Origin: Enterococcus sp. HY326
GTDB lineage: Bacteria > Bacillota > Bacilli > Lactobacillales > Enterococcaceae
Assembly: GCF_026157065.1 (NCBI RefSeq)
Contig: NZ_JANLGQ010000009.1
Coordinates: 1 to 64,000, forward strand
Direction of reading: 5' to 3'
DNA length: 64,000 nucleotides
The notes beneath the pieces are model-generated. The model was not told the origin of the DNA, did no database searches, and was given only the letters and a program-made list of their open reading frames with translations. Of this stretch, positions 53,754 to 63,623 are shown in pieces (within the stretch, counting starts at the first letter, position 1; the number at the start of each line of letters is the position of its first letter). Made by a program: the position numbers and the translations under genes.

Positions 53754-54350
53754 TTATTTAATCATACTATGATTTTTAATAGTTTTTTGTTGCCGCGATA
53801 ACCATGGAAATAATTTTGTATAGAGTACCAAGAAGACGGCGCTGACGATACCACCCTTAATGATATTAAATGGTACAACACCAACTAAAATGTATTGGCC
53901 AATGCTCATACCTAGATTAAGACCGAAAAAGTGTAGGTACATCGGCGTGATCACAAAATAATTTGCGATACTCATAAAAATAGTTAAGCAAAGGATACCG
54001 GAAAATACTCCAGCGGCTTTATTTTTAATTTTGCCAGCACCATGATTAAAGAAATAATACATGGGTAACGTGAAGACTGTTGTTGCAAGGAAGGATGCTG
54101 CATCGCCAATCATATTGGGAACGCTGAATCCTGTAATCGATAGGTGGACGATTGAACGAATCAATGCCGTTGCAATGCCCGCCATTGGACCAAATAAAAA
54201 CATACTAATCATCACTGGTAAATCACTAAAATCAATTTTCATAAAACTGAAGGCTGGAATGACTGGAATTTCCAGTACGGTTTGTAACACTGTCGCCATC
54301 GCCGCCAACATTGCGACAACCACCATTTTTTGAACACGATTGCTTTTCAT
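53754..54350 (-). CDS. ribU: Riboflavin ECF transporter S component
   Basis: The 198-residue membrane protein has six helices and the family features FMKIDFSDLPVMISMFLFGPMAG, NMIGDAASFLA and PFNIIKGGIVSAVF. It binds riboflavin and works with the shared EcfAAT module encoded elsewhere. The start is ATG 54350 after AGGAGG. The FMN riboswitch upstream confirms the substrate. Confidence 0.95.
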   Translation of the reverse strand: MKSNRVQKMVVVAMLAAMATVLQTVLEIPVIPAFSFMKIDFSDLPVMISMFLFGPMAGIATALIRSIVHLSITGFSVPNMIGDAASFLATTVFTLPMYYFFNHGAGKIKNKAAGVFSGILCLTIFMSIANYFVITPMYLHFFGLNLGMSIGQYILVGVVPFNIIKGGIVSAVFLVLYTKLFPWLSRQQKTIKNHSMIK

Positions 54351-54418
54351 TGAAATCCTCCTAGTGCAAGGACTCATCTTCAACGAACCTATCAAATCAG
54401 TCGTAAATCAAAATAAAA

Positions 54419-54451
54419 AACTCCATTTTTTCCACAGGAAAAAATAGAGTT
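54419..54451 (-). terminator. Riboswitch-controlled terminator
   Basis: AACTCTATTTTTTCC and GGAAAAAATGGAGTT form a stem with T6 after, between the riboswitch and ribU: FMN binding would end transcription here. Confidence 0.85.
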
Positions 54452-54483
54452 ATCTGATTAACAATCTAATTCAAATAAGCCCT

Positions 54484-54602
54484 ATCTTCTTTATCCAGAC
54501 TATACTGTCGGTATCGGAATTACACCGATTCGGCCGCTTTGGTAAAAAGCAGCTCGTGGACTATAACCACCGGTCGGGAATTACACCCTGCCCCTGAAGA
54601 CG
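54484..54602 (-). ncRNA. FMN riboswitch (RFN element)
   Basis: The minus strand carries the conserved RFN blocks GGGGCAGGGTGTAATTCCC, GACCGGTGG, AGTCCACGAG, and CCGAATCGGTGTAATTCCGA, closed by a TCTTC/GAAGA stem. It represses ribU when FMN is plentiful. Confidence 0.97.
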
Positions 54603-54689
54603 AACCTCGTTCATATTTTATTTGTATTACATATTTAATTATACAAGTTGTCCAAAAAATTACAACCTTTTTGTTTCGAAAAAAGTGAA

Positions 54690-55412
54690 TTATTTCACTT
54701 GCTCCTTAAGTTGATTGACTTCTTTATGACTTAATTCGCGAAATTGGCCGGTTTGAACTCCCTTAAGTGTCAGCGGACCGTATTGCTCCCGTTTTAATTT
54801 TTGAACGGGAAAACCAACCGCCTGCAGCATATTTTTCACTTGATGGTTGCGTCCTTCATGGATGGTCAACTGCACAATACTCGTACCAGTCTTATGATCG
54901 ATAGAAATAATATCAAAGCGTGCCGGTGCCGTTTTTTTCCCTTCGATGCACACGCCTCGGGTTAAAGGCATCAAATCTGGCTTAGTTGCAATGCCTTTGA
55001 CTTTTGCCACATAGACCTTGTCGACCTCATGTTTCGGATGGGTTAATAAATTGGCCAGCTCGCCATCATTGGTTAGTAATAACAATCCGGTTGTATCATA
55101 ATCCAAACGCCCCACTGGATAAATCCGGCGGGTTTCATCTGGAATCAAATCAGTGACAACCTTGCGCTCTTTGTCATCTGTAACCGACGAGATATAGCCG
55201 CGGGGTTTATTTAGTAAATAATAAACGTAATCTTCTTGGGTAATCGGCACCCCATCGACTTCTACTTGATCGCCTTTTGCGACTTGGACACCAAGCTCTG
55301 TCACTAATTTGCCGTTAACTTTGACCCGTCCTTGTAAAATATATTCTTCAGCTTTGCGCCTTGAAGCGATACCCGCATGAGCGATAACTTTTTGTAATCT
55401 TTCCATATTCAT
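54690..55412 (-). CDS. rluB: 23S rRNA pseudouridine synthase B
   Basis: The 240-residue protein has an S4 domain (RLQKVIAHAGIASRRKAEEYI) and the catalytic motif YPVGRLDYDTTGLLLLTNDGEL (Asp of GRLD). It modifies 23S rRNA. ATG 55412 is close to GGAGG; the next ATG two codons later is equally possible. It follows scpB as in other Firmicutes. Confidence 0.93.
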   Translation of the reverse strand: MNMERLQKVIAHAGIASRRKAEEYILQGRVKVNGKLVTELGVQVAKGDQVEVDGVPITQEDYVYYLLNKPRGYISSVTDDKERKVVTDLIPDETRRIYPVGRLDYDTTGLLLLTNDGELANLLTHPKHEVDKVYVAKVKGIATKPDLMPLTRGVCIEGKKTAPARFDIISIDHKTGTSIVQLTIHEGRNHQVKNMLQAVGFPVQKLKREQYGPLTLKGVQTGQFRELSHKEVNQLKEQVK

Positions 55413-55445
55413 TTTCCTCCTCAGGAATTTTATTGCGTTCTATTT

Positions 55446-56252
55446 TTATTCTTCCTCAGAAGTTTCTTCAAGTGGGTCAGATTGTAGCTGGTCTTTTTCA
55501 CTCAATGCTGCCTGATCAGAGTTTGCTGTGTCGAATGCATTGGCTTTGTCCGTAGCCTTTTCTGTGGCATCCTCATCAGCCACATTCTCGGCAATTTCGG
55601 TTCCATCGGCTGTAGCAGAGTTTATTTCTGCTACATCAGTGGTAGCTTGTTCATCCTTCACTGCATCCTCTTCATAAGCTAAATCGCTTTTGTTATAGCG
55701 TTCAAAGAATAAATCAAAGGGCATCTCTGCCTCCAATTGTTCTTCCATGCCATCAATTGGCGGTAATTCCTCCAAAGATTTTAACGCAAAATAATCCATA
55801 AAAAATTCCGTCGTTCCATATAATATTGCGCGCCCCGGGCCCTCCACACGACCTTTTTCTGCAATTAATTGATTCGCTACCAATTTTTGAACGGCTCCGC
55901 TGGATTGGACCCCGCGGATTTCATCAATCTGCACCCGGGTAATCGGCTGTTTGTAGGCGATGATCGATAATGTTTCCAAAGCTGCTTGGGATAATTTATT
56001 GGAAGCAGGTGATTGAGCATAGCGCTTCAACAGTGGCGACATTTCCTTTTTAGTCGTCAAGATAAAATGATTGCCGGTTTCTAAAATATTCAAAGCACTG
56101 TTTTTATTTTCATAATACAACTGTTTCAGCTCGTCTAGGGACTGATAAACATCAGCAGTTTCCATTTCCAATAGATAGCTAAGTTCCTCTAAGCCAATGC
56201 CCTCCTCGCCAACGACAAATAGCAGGGCTTCCAAATCTCTTAATTTACTCAT
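55446..56252 (-). CDS. scpB: Condensin accessory protein ScpB with acidic tail
   Basis: The first 190 residues are two winged helices typical of ScpB (LEALLFVVGEEGIGLEELSYLLE, AALETLSIIAYKQPITRVQIDEIRGV). About 80 further residues are acidic, Ala/Thr-rich and probably disordered, longer than usual for the family. It binds ScpA and Smc for chromosome segregation. It overlaps scpA by 8 bases. Confidence 0.95.
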   Translation of the reverse strand: MSKLRDLEALLFVVGEEGIGLEELSYLLEMETADVYQSLDELKQLYYENKNSALNILETGNHFILTTKKEMSPLLKRYAQSPASNKLSQAALETLSIIAYKQPITRVQIDEIRGVQSSGAVQKLVANQLIAEKGRVEGPGRAILYGTTEFFMDYFALKSLEELPPIDGMEEQLEAEMPFDLFFERYNKSDLAYEEDAVKDEQATTDVAEINSATADGTEIAENVADEDATEKATDKANAFDTANSDQAALSEKDQLQSDPLEETSEEE

Positions 56253-57003
56253 TTTCTATACTCCTATCAATCGGAAAAAGGGTAATTTGACTATAATTTC
56301 CCGATTGTTCGGCGCGAATCACGCCGCCTTTCATCAATTCCAAAAGGGCCATAAACGTTGTCACAATGTCAGCTTTGGTGAAGCTAGTAAAAAATGTTTC
56401 AAATTTCTCACCGGTTTTGGGCACTTGTTTTAACTTGGTTTCAATATAGGCCATCTTTTCTTCTATCGAAATATTATCCGAAGTGATGGTGGTTTCTAAC
56501 GGTTGTTTTTTCCGACGTTTCTCTAGCATTTGATGGAAGGCAAAGAACAAATCTATCGTATTTAATTGCACCGTTGGCCGCTGATTTGGTTTCTCCTGAT
56601 AAGAAGAAATATCCGTCGGTTCTTTAGTAAAATACAAACTGCGCTCTTCGGCCTTTTCCGAAAGGACTTCAGCGGCATATTTAAATTTGCGATACTCCAA
56701 GAGCTGCGCTACTAAAGCATCCCGCGGATCTTCCCCTTCAACTTCTTCATCGGGATCGATTTCCAGTTCAGGCTTTGGCAGTAACATTTGGCTTTTAATC
56801 GCCATCAAAGTTGCCGCCATCACGATATACTCGCCAGCCAGTTCCAATTCTAAGGTCTTCATCGTATGAATGTAATGCATATATTGTTCCGTCACCTCGG
56901 CAATCGGAATATCATAAATATCAATTTCAAACTTTTTGATTAAATGCAAAAGCAGATCCAGAGGACCTTCAAATACATCTAATTTTACTTTTATTTCTTC
57001 CAC
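56245..57003 (-). CDS. scpA: Condensin kleisin ScpA
   Basis: The 252-residue protein has the kleisin start VKLDVFEGPLDLLLHLIKKFEIDIYDIPIAEVTEQYM and YIVMAATLMAIKSQMLLP. It bridges Smc heads. Confidence 0.96.
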   Translation of the reverse strand: MEEIKVKLDVFEGPLDLLLHLIKKFEIDIYDIPIAEVTEQYMHYIHTMKTLELELAGEYIVMAATLMAIKSQMLLPKPELEIDPDEEVEGEDPRDALVAQLLEYRKFKYAAEVLSEKAEERSLYFTKEPTDISSYQEKPNQRPTVQLNTIDLFFAFHQMLEKRRKKQPLETTITSDNISIEEKMAYIETKLKQVPKTGEKFETFFTSFTKADIVTTFMALLELMKGGVIRAEQSGNYSQITLFPIDRSIENE

Positions 57004-57038
57004 AGTAAACTCCTTTTGGGCTTGGGACTATTGCACTT

Positions 57039-57956
57039 TCAAGCCCGCGGAAAATATTCTTTATAAACATCTGTCATCCGTTTTTTGGTAATATGCGTAT
57101 AAATTTGCGTTGTAGAGATATCAGCATGACCTAACAACTCCTGTACCGTCCGTAAATCAGCTCCATTTTCCAGTAAATGCGTAGCAAAACTATGGCGTAA
57201 AGTATGGGGAGTGACTGTTTTCGTGATGCCCGCCTCCCGTACTAGAGCCTTCAAATTTTTCCAAATACCTTGCCGCGATAACCCAGTTCCATGACTGTTC
57301 ACGAAAAGAAAAGTTTCATCGGGATGTTTTTTGGTCAAGAGCGGGCGAGATTCCTGCAAGTAGCGCTCCACCCAGTGAATCGCATAATCCCCTAATGGAA
57401 TAATTCTTTCCTTATCGCCTTTACCAATCGTCTGAATTAAGCCCATCGCCAAATGTAAATTACCTAAACGTAGGCCAATTAATTCACTCACCCGCAAACC
57501 GGTTGCATACATTACTTCTAAAATGGCCCGGTCACGAATTCCTAATGTTTTGGTTGTATCCGGCGTTTCAATCAACCGTTCAACCTCTTCGATACTAAGA
57601 GTATTGGGTAATTTTTGATTTTTTTTCGGTGAATCAATGTGCTGCATCGGATCGTGATCGACAAAACGCTCCTGCCGCAAAAATTGATGAAAACGCCGCA
57701 AGGTCGACACCATTCGTGTAATCGAAGCCGCAGCCAAACCATCTTCTTTTAATTTTTGCAAAAAATCCAGCACCACAAAGCGGTCAACCGCTGACCAAGT
57801 CGAAATGTTTCTATCCTGCAGGAACTGATAATAATGCTGCAAATCTCGTTGATAACTGACACGAGTATTCAATGACAAGCCTCGTTCAATCGTCAAATAC
57901 TGCAAATAATCTTTGATCTGATCTTCCAATGCCTTCACCACCTTCAACCTTTCCAT
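57039..57956 (-). CDS. xerD: Tyrosine recombinase XerD
   Basis: The 305-residue protein has Arg155 (ATGLRVSEL), Lys179 (GKGDKER), His251 and Arg254 (HTLRH), His277 (LGHADIS) and Tyr286 (QIYTHI). It resolves chromosome dimers. The start is uncertain: ATG 57956 has no clear ribosome site, while a TTG at about 57929 follows AGGTGG and matches the usual beginning near DQIKDYL. It lies upstream of scpAB. Confidence 0.93.
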   Translation of the reverse strand: MERLKVVKALEDQIKDYLQYLTIERGLSLNTRVSYQRDLQHYYQFLQDRNISTWSAVDRFVVLDFLQKLKEDGLAAASITRMVSTLRRFHQFLRQERFVDHDPMQHIDSPKKNQKLPNTLSIEEVERLIETPDTTKTLGIRDRAILEVMYATGLRVSELIGLRLGNLHLAMGLIQTIGKGDKERIIPLGDYAIHWVERYLQESRPLLTKKHPDETFLFVNSHGTGLSRQGIWKNLKALVREAGITKTVTPHTLRHSFATHLLENGADLRTVQELLGHADISTTQIYTHITKKRMTDVYKEYFPRA

Positions 57957-58026
57957 TTTAGCAAAAAAAAGCCAAAAAAAATAGCACCCTCAACGATTTG
58001 TCGGCAAATAAAAACATCTGCCTGAA

Positions 58027-58518
58027 TTAGACAGATGCTTCTTGAGTTTTTGCAGCTAATTTCGCTGCTGCTTGTTTTTGCTGGCAATCTTGACAAATGC
58101 CGTGAAAGGTTAGCCGATGATCTTTCACAAGAAAATGAAAACGCTCCTCGACAATCTGTTCAACACCTAAAAGTAAATCTTCTTCCACCTCTTCAATATT
58201 TCCACATTCTAAACATAAAAGATGATGATGGAAATGTTGGGCGCCCTCTTTTCGTAAATCATAGCGGGCCAATCCATCATTGAAGCTGACTTTATCGACA
58301 ATTTTTAAATCCGTCAAAATTTCTAAAGTCCGATAGACGGTCGCTAAACCAATCTCAGAATTTTTTTGTTTAACTAAAAAATAAATTTCTTCGGCAGACA
58401 TATGATCTTTTTCATTTTCAAGAAGTACCAGTAAGGTGGCTTCTCGCTGAGGAGTCAACTTAAAGCCCGATTCATGCAATTGTTTTTTGGTTTTTTTCAA
58501 GGCTAATGCTGTATTCAT
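58027..58518 (-). CDS. fur: Fur-family metal regulator
   Basis: The 163-residue protein has the winged helix (FKLTPQREATLLVLLE, IGLATVYRTLEILTDL), the metal cluster QHFHHHLLCLECGNIEEVEE and a second CxxC (GICQDCQ). Iron-responsive Fur fits best, but Zur or PerR cannot be excluded. The region ahead has AATGATTATAATC, a partial Fur-box match overlapping a TATAAT. Confidence 0.88.
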   Translation of the reverse strand: MNTALALKKTKKQLHESGFKLTPQREATLLVLLENEKDHMSAEEIYFLVKQKNSEIGLATVYRTLEILTDLKIVDKVSFNDGLARYDLRKEGAQHFHHHLLCLECGNIEEVEEDLLLGVEQIVEERFHFLVKDHRLTFHGICQDCQQKQAAAKLAAKTQEASV

Positions 58519-58625
58519 CTTTCTCCTCCGGTTTCCAGATTATAATCATTTTAATTAAAACTAAATAATCTCGTTGATAGATTAAAACAATTATAAAATA
58601 ACCACCAAGAAATAGCAAGCGATTC

Positions 58626-59489
58626 TCAATTAGATTTTTCAATTAAAATAGTAAAACCGTCTTCTTGTTTGATTTTTTTATTCTTCAATAAATTGCCAAT
58701 AGCCCGCTTGAATTGGCCTTTGCTGATACCAAAGGTTTGCTTAATTTCTTCGGGATCAGATTTATCGGTAAAAGGAATTCGTTTTTCTGCAGAGCGCTCT
58801 AAGACAACCAAAATCATGGCCGCGTCATCACTAATGGTTTCATGAGCCCGCGGCTTTAAGGACATGTTTAAAACACCATCCGGGCGCACACCAATTACTC
58901 GACCTTCCACCACCTGACCCAAGCGGGGTTCAGTAAAGCGTTCTGAGGGATGAACAAAACCGATATAAAAATCATCAGTTAGCAAATAGCTGCCGATTAA
59001 TTTCAAACGATAGATAGTTCCTTTAATGTCTTTATTTTTCAGCTCCTCGGTTCCCCGACGACTCATTGCGGTAAACATTTTCTCCTCAGCTAGTGTAGCC
59101 CAGATGCGGTCTTTGACATCGACTGTTAAACCGACCATTAAACGATCACCAGTTTTGGGCCATAATTCCCGCATCGTTGGCAGCTCGTCTAAGGAAACAA
59201 CTACGTCTTTATCAGGTAAGCCAATATCCACAAAGGCCCCTAAATCTTTTCTTGTACCCGTCACTTCGCCAAAGGCATATTTTCCAATGCCGGCAGCCGG
59301 AATTTTTGTCGTGATTGCTGCTTGATGCTTTTGATTAATAAAACCAAAGCCCTCTACTGCATCCCCAAGTTGATGGGTGCCTTCTTTTTTATCTAATTGA
59401 AACGTCATCCCATTTTTTTGTAGAAAATAATAGTCTTCATTTTCATCGGTAATCAGACCAGTGAAAACCGTTGCTAACAATTCGTTCAT
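58626..59489 (-). CDS. cvfB: S1-domain RNA-binding protein CvfB
   Basis: The 287-residue protein has several S1-like domains (FGEVTGTRKDLGAFVDIGLPDKDVVVS; VEGRVIGVRPDGVLNMSLKPR) and a C-terminal winged helix (SDPEEIKQTFGISKGQFKRAIGNLLKNKKI). CvfB/YitL proteins bind RNA and influence virulence gene expression in staphylococci. Confidence 0.9.
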   Translation of the reverse strand: MNELLATVFTGLITDENEDYYFLQKNGMTFQLDKKEGTHQLGDAVEGFGFINQKHQAAITTKIPAAGIGKYAFGEVTGTRKDLGAFVDIGLPDKDVVVSLDELPTMRELWPKTGDRLMVGLTVDVKDRIWATLAEEKMFTAMSRRGTEELKNKDIKGTIYRLKLIGSYLLTDDFYIGFVHPSERFTEPRLGQVVEGRVIGVRPDGVLNMSLKPRAHETISDDAAMILVVLERSAEKRIPFTDKSDPEEIKQTFGISKGQFKRAIGNLLKNKKIKQEDGFTILIEKSN

Positions 59490-59506
59490 TTTTAATCCTC
59501 CGCTTT

Positions 59507-59827
59507 TTATAAAATAAATCTCAATAAGGCAATCGTCACAATCCCGACAATTACCGTTTTCATCAAATCCTTAGTCCGCATTGCAACAATTAAGGTCGGC
59601 AGACAAGCCAGAAATTCTAAGCCCTTCAAGCCTGGAAAGGCGCCTTCTCGATAATCTAGAACACTTTGTAGCAACAACGCTGTTAAAATACATAGGGGCA
59701 GGTAGCTTAAAAATCTTTCCAGCCAGTTGGGGAAGACCATTTTTTTAGAAATGACAAATGGCACAATCCGTGGTATCCAAGTTACTATACAACAGCCCAC
59801 CAGCATAATCAAAAAGTAATTACTCAT
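59507..59827 (-). CDS. azlD: Branched-chain amino acid exporter subunit AzlD
   Basis: The 106-residue protein has four hydrophobic segments and the AzlD pattern RIVPFVISKKMVFPNWLERFLSYLPLCILTAL. It overlaps azlC by 8 bases. Confidence 0.92.
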   Translation of the reverse strand: MSNYFLIMLVGCCIVTWIPRIVPFVISKKMVFPNWLERFLSYLPLCILTALLLQSVLDYREGAFPGLKGLEFLACLPTLIVAMRTKDLMKTVIVGIVTIALLRFIL

Positions 59828-60527
59828 CGCCTGTCACCGTCCCTACTAAACAACCGATTAAAGTCGCTAAAATGACAGCTAATTCTGCTGAGACAAAGGC
59901 CATCGCCACATATAAACTAACACAAACAACTAAAATAATCATCAAAGTTTGTTTAGTTTTTTGTTTGAGGGGTGTTACCGCCTGCAGGGCAAACAAGCCG
60001 ACAAACATTGCAGTTAAGGCAAAGTCCAAGCCTAATATTTCTGGATCAGGTAAAATCCCCCCCAAAAAGCCGCCTAAGCCGGTTGCTAAAATCCAAGCTA
60101 AATAGGCTGTGACATTTAATCCATTGGTCCAGGCTACTGAAACCTGATTGCCTTTATTGATGACCGTTGCCAAAACGCCATAAGACTCATCTGTCAACAA
60201 AGTCCCGATGCCGATACTTTCTATCAATGGGGCCTTTTTAAAATGATTGGCCACCGACATGCTCATCAAAAAATGTCGCAGATTCACTAAAAAAGTCGTT
60301 AAAATGATAGCTAAAACCGGTGTCTGCAGTGCCAGCATGCCACTAATGATAAATTGAGCACTGCCTGCGTAAATAAAAACCGACATCAGCATAATTTCCA
60401 TGACGGATAAACCGACACCTTTTCCGACGACGCCAGCGGCAATCCCAATGCCGATGTAGCCTAAAACAGTTGGCAGACAATCTTTAATCCCCTGTTGAAA
60501 CGTTTGATACTCCTTTGTTATCTCCAT
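59820..60527 (-). CDS. azlC: Branched-chain amino acid exporter subunit AzlC
   Basis: The 235-residue membrane protein has GYIGIGIAAGVVGKGVGLS, FIYAGSAQFI, NLRHFLMSMSVA and LLTDESYGVL, diagnostic of AzlC. With AzlD it exports branched-chain amino acids or analogues. Confidence 0.93.
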   Translation of the reverse strand: MEITKEYQTFQQGIKDCLPTVLGYIGIGIAAGVVGKGVGLSVMEIMLMSVFIYAGSAQFIISGMLALQTPVLAIILTTFLVNLRHFLMSMSVANHFKKAPLIESIGIGTLLTDESYGVLATVINKGNQVSVAWTNGLNVTAYLAWILATGLGGFLGGILPDPEILGLDFALTAMFVGLFALQAVTPLKQKTKQTLMIILVVCVSLYVAMAFVSAELAVILATLIGCLVGTVTGDE

Positions 60528-60559
60528 TCAAACAACCTTCTTTTTTCCGTTATTTCCAT

Positions 60560-60588
60560 ATATTACCGAAGAAAGATGGCGTGTGCAA
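60560..60588 (-). promoter_or_regulatory. Promoter of azlCD
   Basis: The minus strand has TTGCAC and TAATAT separated by 17 bp, about 32 bases before azlC. The remaining 60589-60764 holds only a 50-codon frame without a ribosome site. Confidence 0.7.
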
Positions 60589-60764
60589 GAAAAAAACGGC
60601 TAGGTTTTGGAAAAGAAAAGACCGCAGCATTAGCCAAGACAACAGATAATAACCAATTGATCCATTCACTCGGGCTGTCCACTTCCTTCAAAGTAAGAAC
60701 ATCCATAAGCAGCATTTGCGTTAGCTATCTGTTTTGACTAATGTCACGATCTTTAAACTTATAT

Positions 60765-63623
60765 TTAATTCACTCTGGTGTTCGGGCCACCAGGACCATT
60801 TCCTTTAAACCAACTTGTTTTACAGTTAACTGTTACTAGATAGGTTCTAGAACCGTTACTTTCAACACGATAAAGATTATAAAAACCATCGCCATCAACA
60901 ATTAAGGCCGGTTCGAAAGCGTAATTATCCCCACTGAAATAGCCTCTTTCACGGCAGACATTTAAAACTTTTTCTTGAATGCCACTACCCCAAGTCCATG
61001 CACTATCTGTTGTATTGGCAATGTCAGCCGGATTGGATTCGACAATCGGTTGACCATTATCATTCATCACAAAGCCAACTAAAGCTCCGCCATCACCAAC
61101 TGTATAAGAGGTATTCCCGGAATAAGAAGGTGTGCTTGCTGCATTTGAGCCGCTAGCTGAGCTTGAACCAGAACTACCACTGCTTGAGCCAGAGCTTGTA
61201 GAGCCGCCAGAGGTTGAACCACTATCACTTTCTGTTGAACTGTTGCCACCTGAAGTCGAACCAGTATCACTAGCTGCACTGTCATTACTATCGCCTTCAT
61301 TTGTTGCGTCATTTAAAGCGGTGTTTACTTCTTCCAATTGGCTCAATAAATCTGTCACTAACTCTTGATTTTGAACGGCTGCTACAGCTGCTGCAGCATT
61401 GTTGAACTGTTCAGTTGTGGCTCCACTGACGACTGCGCCATCAGCATAGACAACTGCCACTGCTTGAATAGCTGCCTGTAGGGTTTGATATTGACTGTTA
61501 GCTTCAGCTAAAGCTTGATTCAATAACGTACTCAAACCATCTGTTTCGCTAGCTTCGGTGACCGTAATCGGACTATTGGAAGCGAGTAAAGGATTTTCAG
61601 TCAAAGCATCACCATTAATAATTGGCGTGGTGAATAAATTATTGATACTGCGAATGCTGGTAACTTTTTCTGATAGTTGCTCATAGTCAGCAACTAAATC
61701 GCTGTAGCGATCTGAGTTATCGTATTCATCAATGCTTGCTTTTAAGCTATCTAAATCATTGCTGACCATCTCAGGATTGATAAATACTTGGCTATCATCG
61801 GTATAATAATCTGCCACTTGCGTTTCCAAGTCATCAATTGCATTGGTAATCGATTCTTGAGTGGCTTGCTCTTGATTAGCTGCATTTTGCTGATACGCAT
61901 AGCCAGCACCGATTGCTCCTAATAAAACAACTGCCGCAACTCCAGCATAGATCCATTTTTTACGATTAGAACTGCTCGTACGTTTAGAAATGGCATCCTC
62001 AGCAACAGTCTCAGAGACTTTGTGCTTAGGTTGTTTATCAGAACTCTCGCTAGCTTTGCCCATTTTCTCGACTTTACGCTCAGAATCAGCTCCCCGTTCA
62101 GGGAAAACTGATTTTACTGGTGCCGAGCTTGGCTTTTGCGGTGTTTCTTCTGTTTCAATTGGTGTTGGTGTCGCATCATCCATTGGCTGTTGCGCAGCTG
62201 CCTCAGCTTTAGCCTGCTCTCTAGCTATACGAGCTTGTTCCCGCTCTGCTGCAATCCGGGCATCCTCTGCTTCTTTTTCTTGAATCAACCGTTCAAATTC
62301 TTTTTCACGTTTAACGGTCTCAGCATTTTCGACGGCTTGAGCTACTCGTTCAACCTTGGCTTTTTCTGCTTCCTCTGTTGCCTTTTTAGCCGCTGCTTCT
62401 TTGGCAGCAATTTCGGCTAACTCAGCCTCTACTTTAGCTTTTTCGATTTCCAATTCTTTTTCGCCAAAAACTGGCAGCTTGTCTTTAATTGAAAACTTAG
62501 GTGCTTGTGCTTGATCTGCTGAAGTTTCTGACTCATTAGTTGTCGACTCTTCTTGCGTTTTTTCAGATGAGACGGGCGCAACCTCATCGGTATCAGATAA
62601 ATCTTGGATATTCACCTGTAAATTATTATCTGTTTTCTTCGCTGAATTATCACTTGTTAGTTCATTGCTCTCATCTTGAGGAGGTTCAACTGCTGAATTT
62701 TGTTCAGAAGATTCGCTTGCTTCACTCGCTTCTATTGCAGAGTTCTCAGTTTCAGCAGCTACTTCACTATTTTGCTCATCGCTGTCATCTATAGCTGAAC
62801 CTACTGAATTACCCTTCTCAATCGAGGTAGAACTTTCTTCTGTTACTTCTTGAACATCCTTATTTTCAGTCATTTCTACTGCTTGACTGTCATTGTCTGT
62901 CTCATTAACTTCTACAATCTCTTCTCTACTAATTTCGGTAGCACCTGAAAGAGAGCTGAATTGTTCTTTTTCAGACACTTCTTCATTAAGGCTATCTTCT
63001 AAGCTATTTTTGCGATTTTGAGCCGCTTGCTCTTCTTCAATCTCTGCAACTTCTTCGGCAGTATATTCATGGCGATGTTCCTTCATATACTGGGCCAAGA
63101 TATGATTTGCTGAATCCTCTTCGGTGTCCTGCTCGCTTTGTCGTAATTGAGCTTGGGCGACAATTTCTTTGGCTGTCAGTTTTTTAGGCTTCGCTGATGT
63201 TTTGTCTGCTTTTTTTGCCTCTGATTTTGTGCCCCGTTTTTCCAGATTGGTAGTTTCTTCGGTCTCTTCCTCAACAGGAGTCTCTGGAGTAAATTTACTT
63301 AAGCCATTTTCATTAGCAGCGGATTCTTTGGTCTCAGCATCATTTAAGTCTTCATCAAGAATTTCTTTGACAGACCCAATCGGCATTTCTTCAAATTCAG
63401 ACCATTGAATATCATCGTTAATCGGTGTTTCTTTCATTTCAGTATCTTTGTCTGAATTAGGCTTGTCTGGTGCTTTTTGCTCAAGGTTATCTTGGGCAGC
63501 ATTTGTATCAGTCACGGATGCATCAATTTTATTTTTGTCGTTCTTATCAGCAGCTGTTTTGCTTTCTTCTATCTTCAATTCTTCTGAAGTCTTCCCTGCT
63601 TTTTTCTTTTTCTTCTTACTCAT
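60765..63623 (-). CDS. mapZ: Mid-cell-anchored division protein MapZ (LocZ), long form
   Basis: The protein has 952 residues from ATG 63623 (MSKKKKKK, with AAGGTG ahead). It has a long acidic cytoplasmic part with an Ala/Glu/Lys coiled coil (about 395-490) and one membrane helix (about 553-576, KKWIYAGVAAVVLLGAIGAG). An outer helical domain (about 580-780), a Ser/Gly linker and the terminal MapZ EC2-type domain (FYNLYRVESNGSRTYLVTVN, SWFKGNGPGG) follow. MapZ marks the division site and guides FtsZ in streptococci and enterococci. The cytoplasmic part is far longer than the pneumococcal one. The frame stays open upstream to the window edge. Confidence 0.87.
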   Translation of the reverse strand: MSKKKKKKAGKTSEELKIEESKTAADKNDKNKIDASVTDTNAAQDNLEQKAPDKPNSDKDTEMKETPINDDIQWSEFEEMPIGSVKEILDEDLNDAETKESAANENGLSKFTPETPVEEETEETTNLEKRGTKSEAKKADKTSAKPKKLTAKEIVAQAQLRQSEQDTEEDSANHILAQYMKEHRHEYTAEEVAEIEEEQAAQNRKNSLEDSLNEEVSEKEQFSSLSGATEISREEIVEVNETDNDSQAVEMTENKDVQEVTEESSTSIEKGNSVGSAIDDSDEQNSEVAAETENSAIEASEASESSEQNSAVEPPQDESNELTSDNSAKKTDNNLQVNIQDLSDTDEVAPVSSEKTQEESTTNESETSADQAQAPKFSIKDKLPVFGEKELEIEKAKVEAELAEIAAKEAAAKKATEEAEKAKVERVAQAVENAETVKREKEFERLIQEKEAEDARIAAEREQARIAREQAKAEAAAQQPMDDATPTPIETEETPQKPSSAPVKSVFPERGADSERKVEKMGKASESSDKQPKHKVSETVAEDAISKRTSSSNRKKWIYAGVAAVVLLGAIGAGYAYQQNAANQEQATQESITNAIDDLETQVADYYTDDSQVFINPEMVSNDLDSLKASIDEYDNSDRYSDLVADYEQLSEKVTSIRSINNLFTTPIINGDALTENPLLASNSPITVTEASETDGLSTLLNQALAEANSQYQTLQAAIQAVAVVYADGAVVSGATTEQFNNAAAAVAAVQNQELVTDLLSQLEEVNTALNDATNEGDSNDSAASDTGSTSGGNSSTESDSGSTSGGSTSSGSSSGSSGSSSASGSNAASTPSYSGNTSYTVGDGGALVGFVMNDNGQPIVESNPADIANTTDSAWTWGSGIQEKVLNVCRERGYFSGDNYAFEPALIVDGDGFYNLYRVESNGSRTYLVTVNCKTSWFKGNGPGGPNTRVN

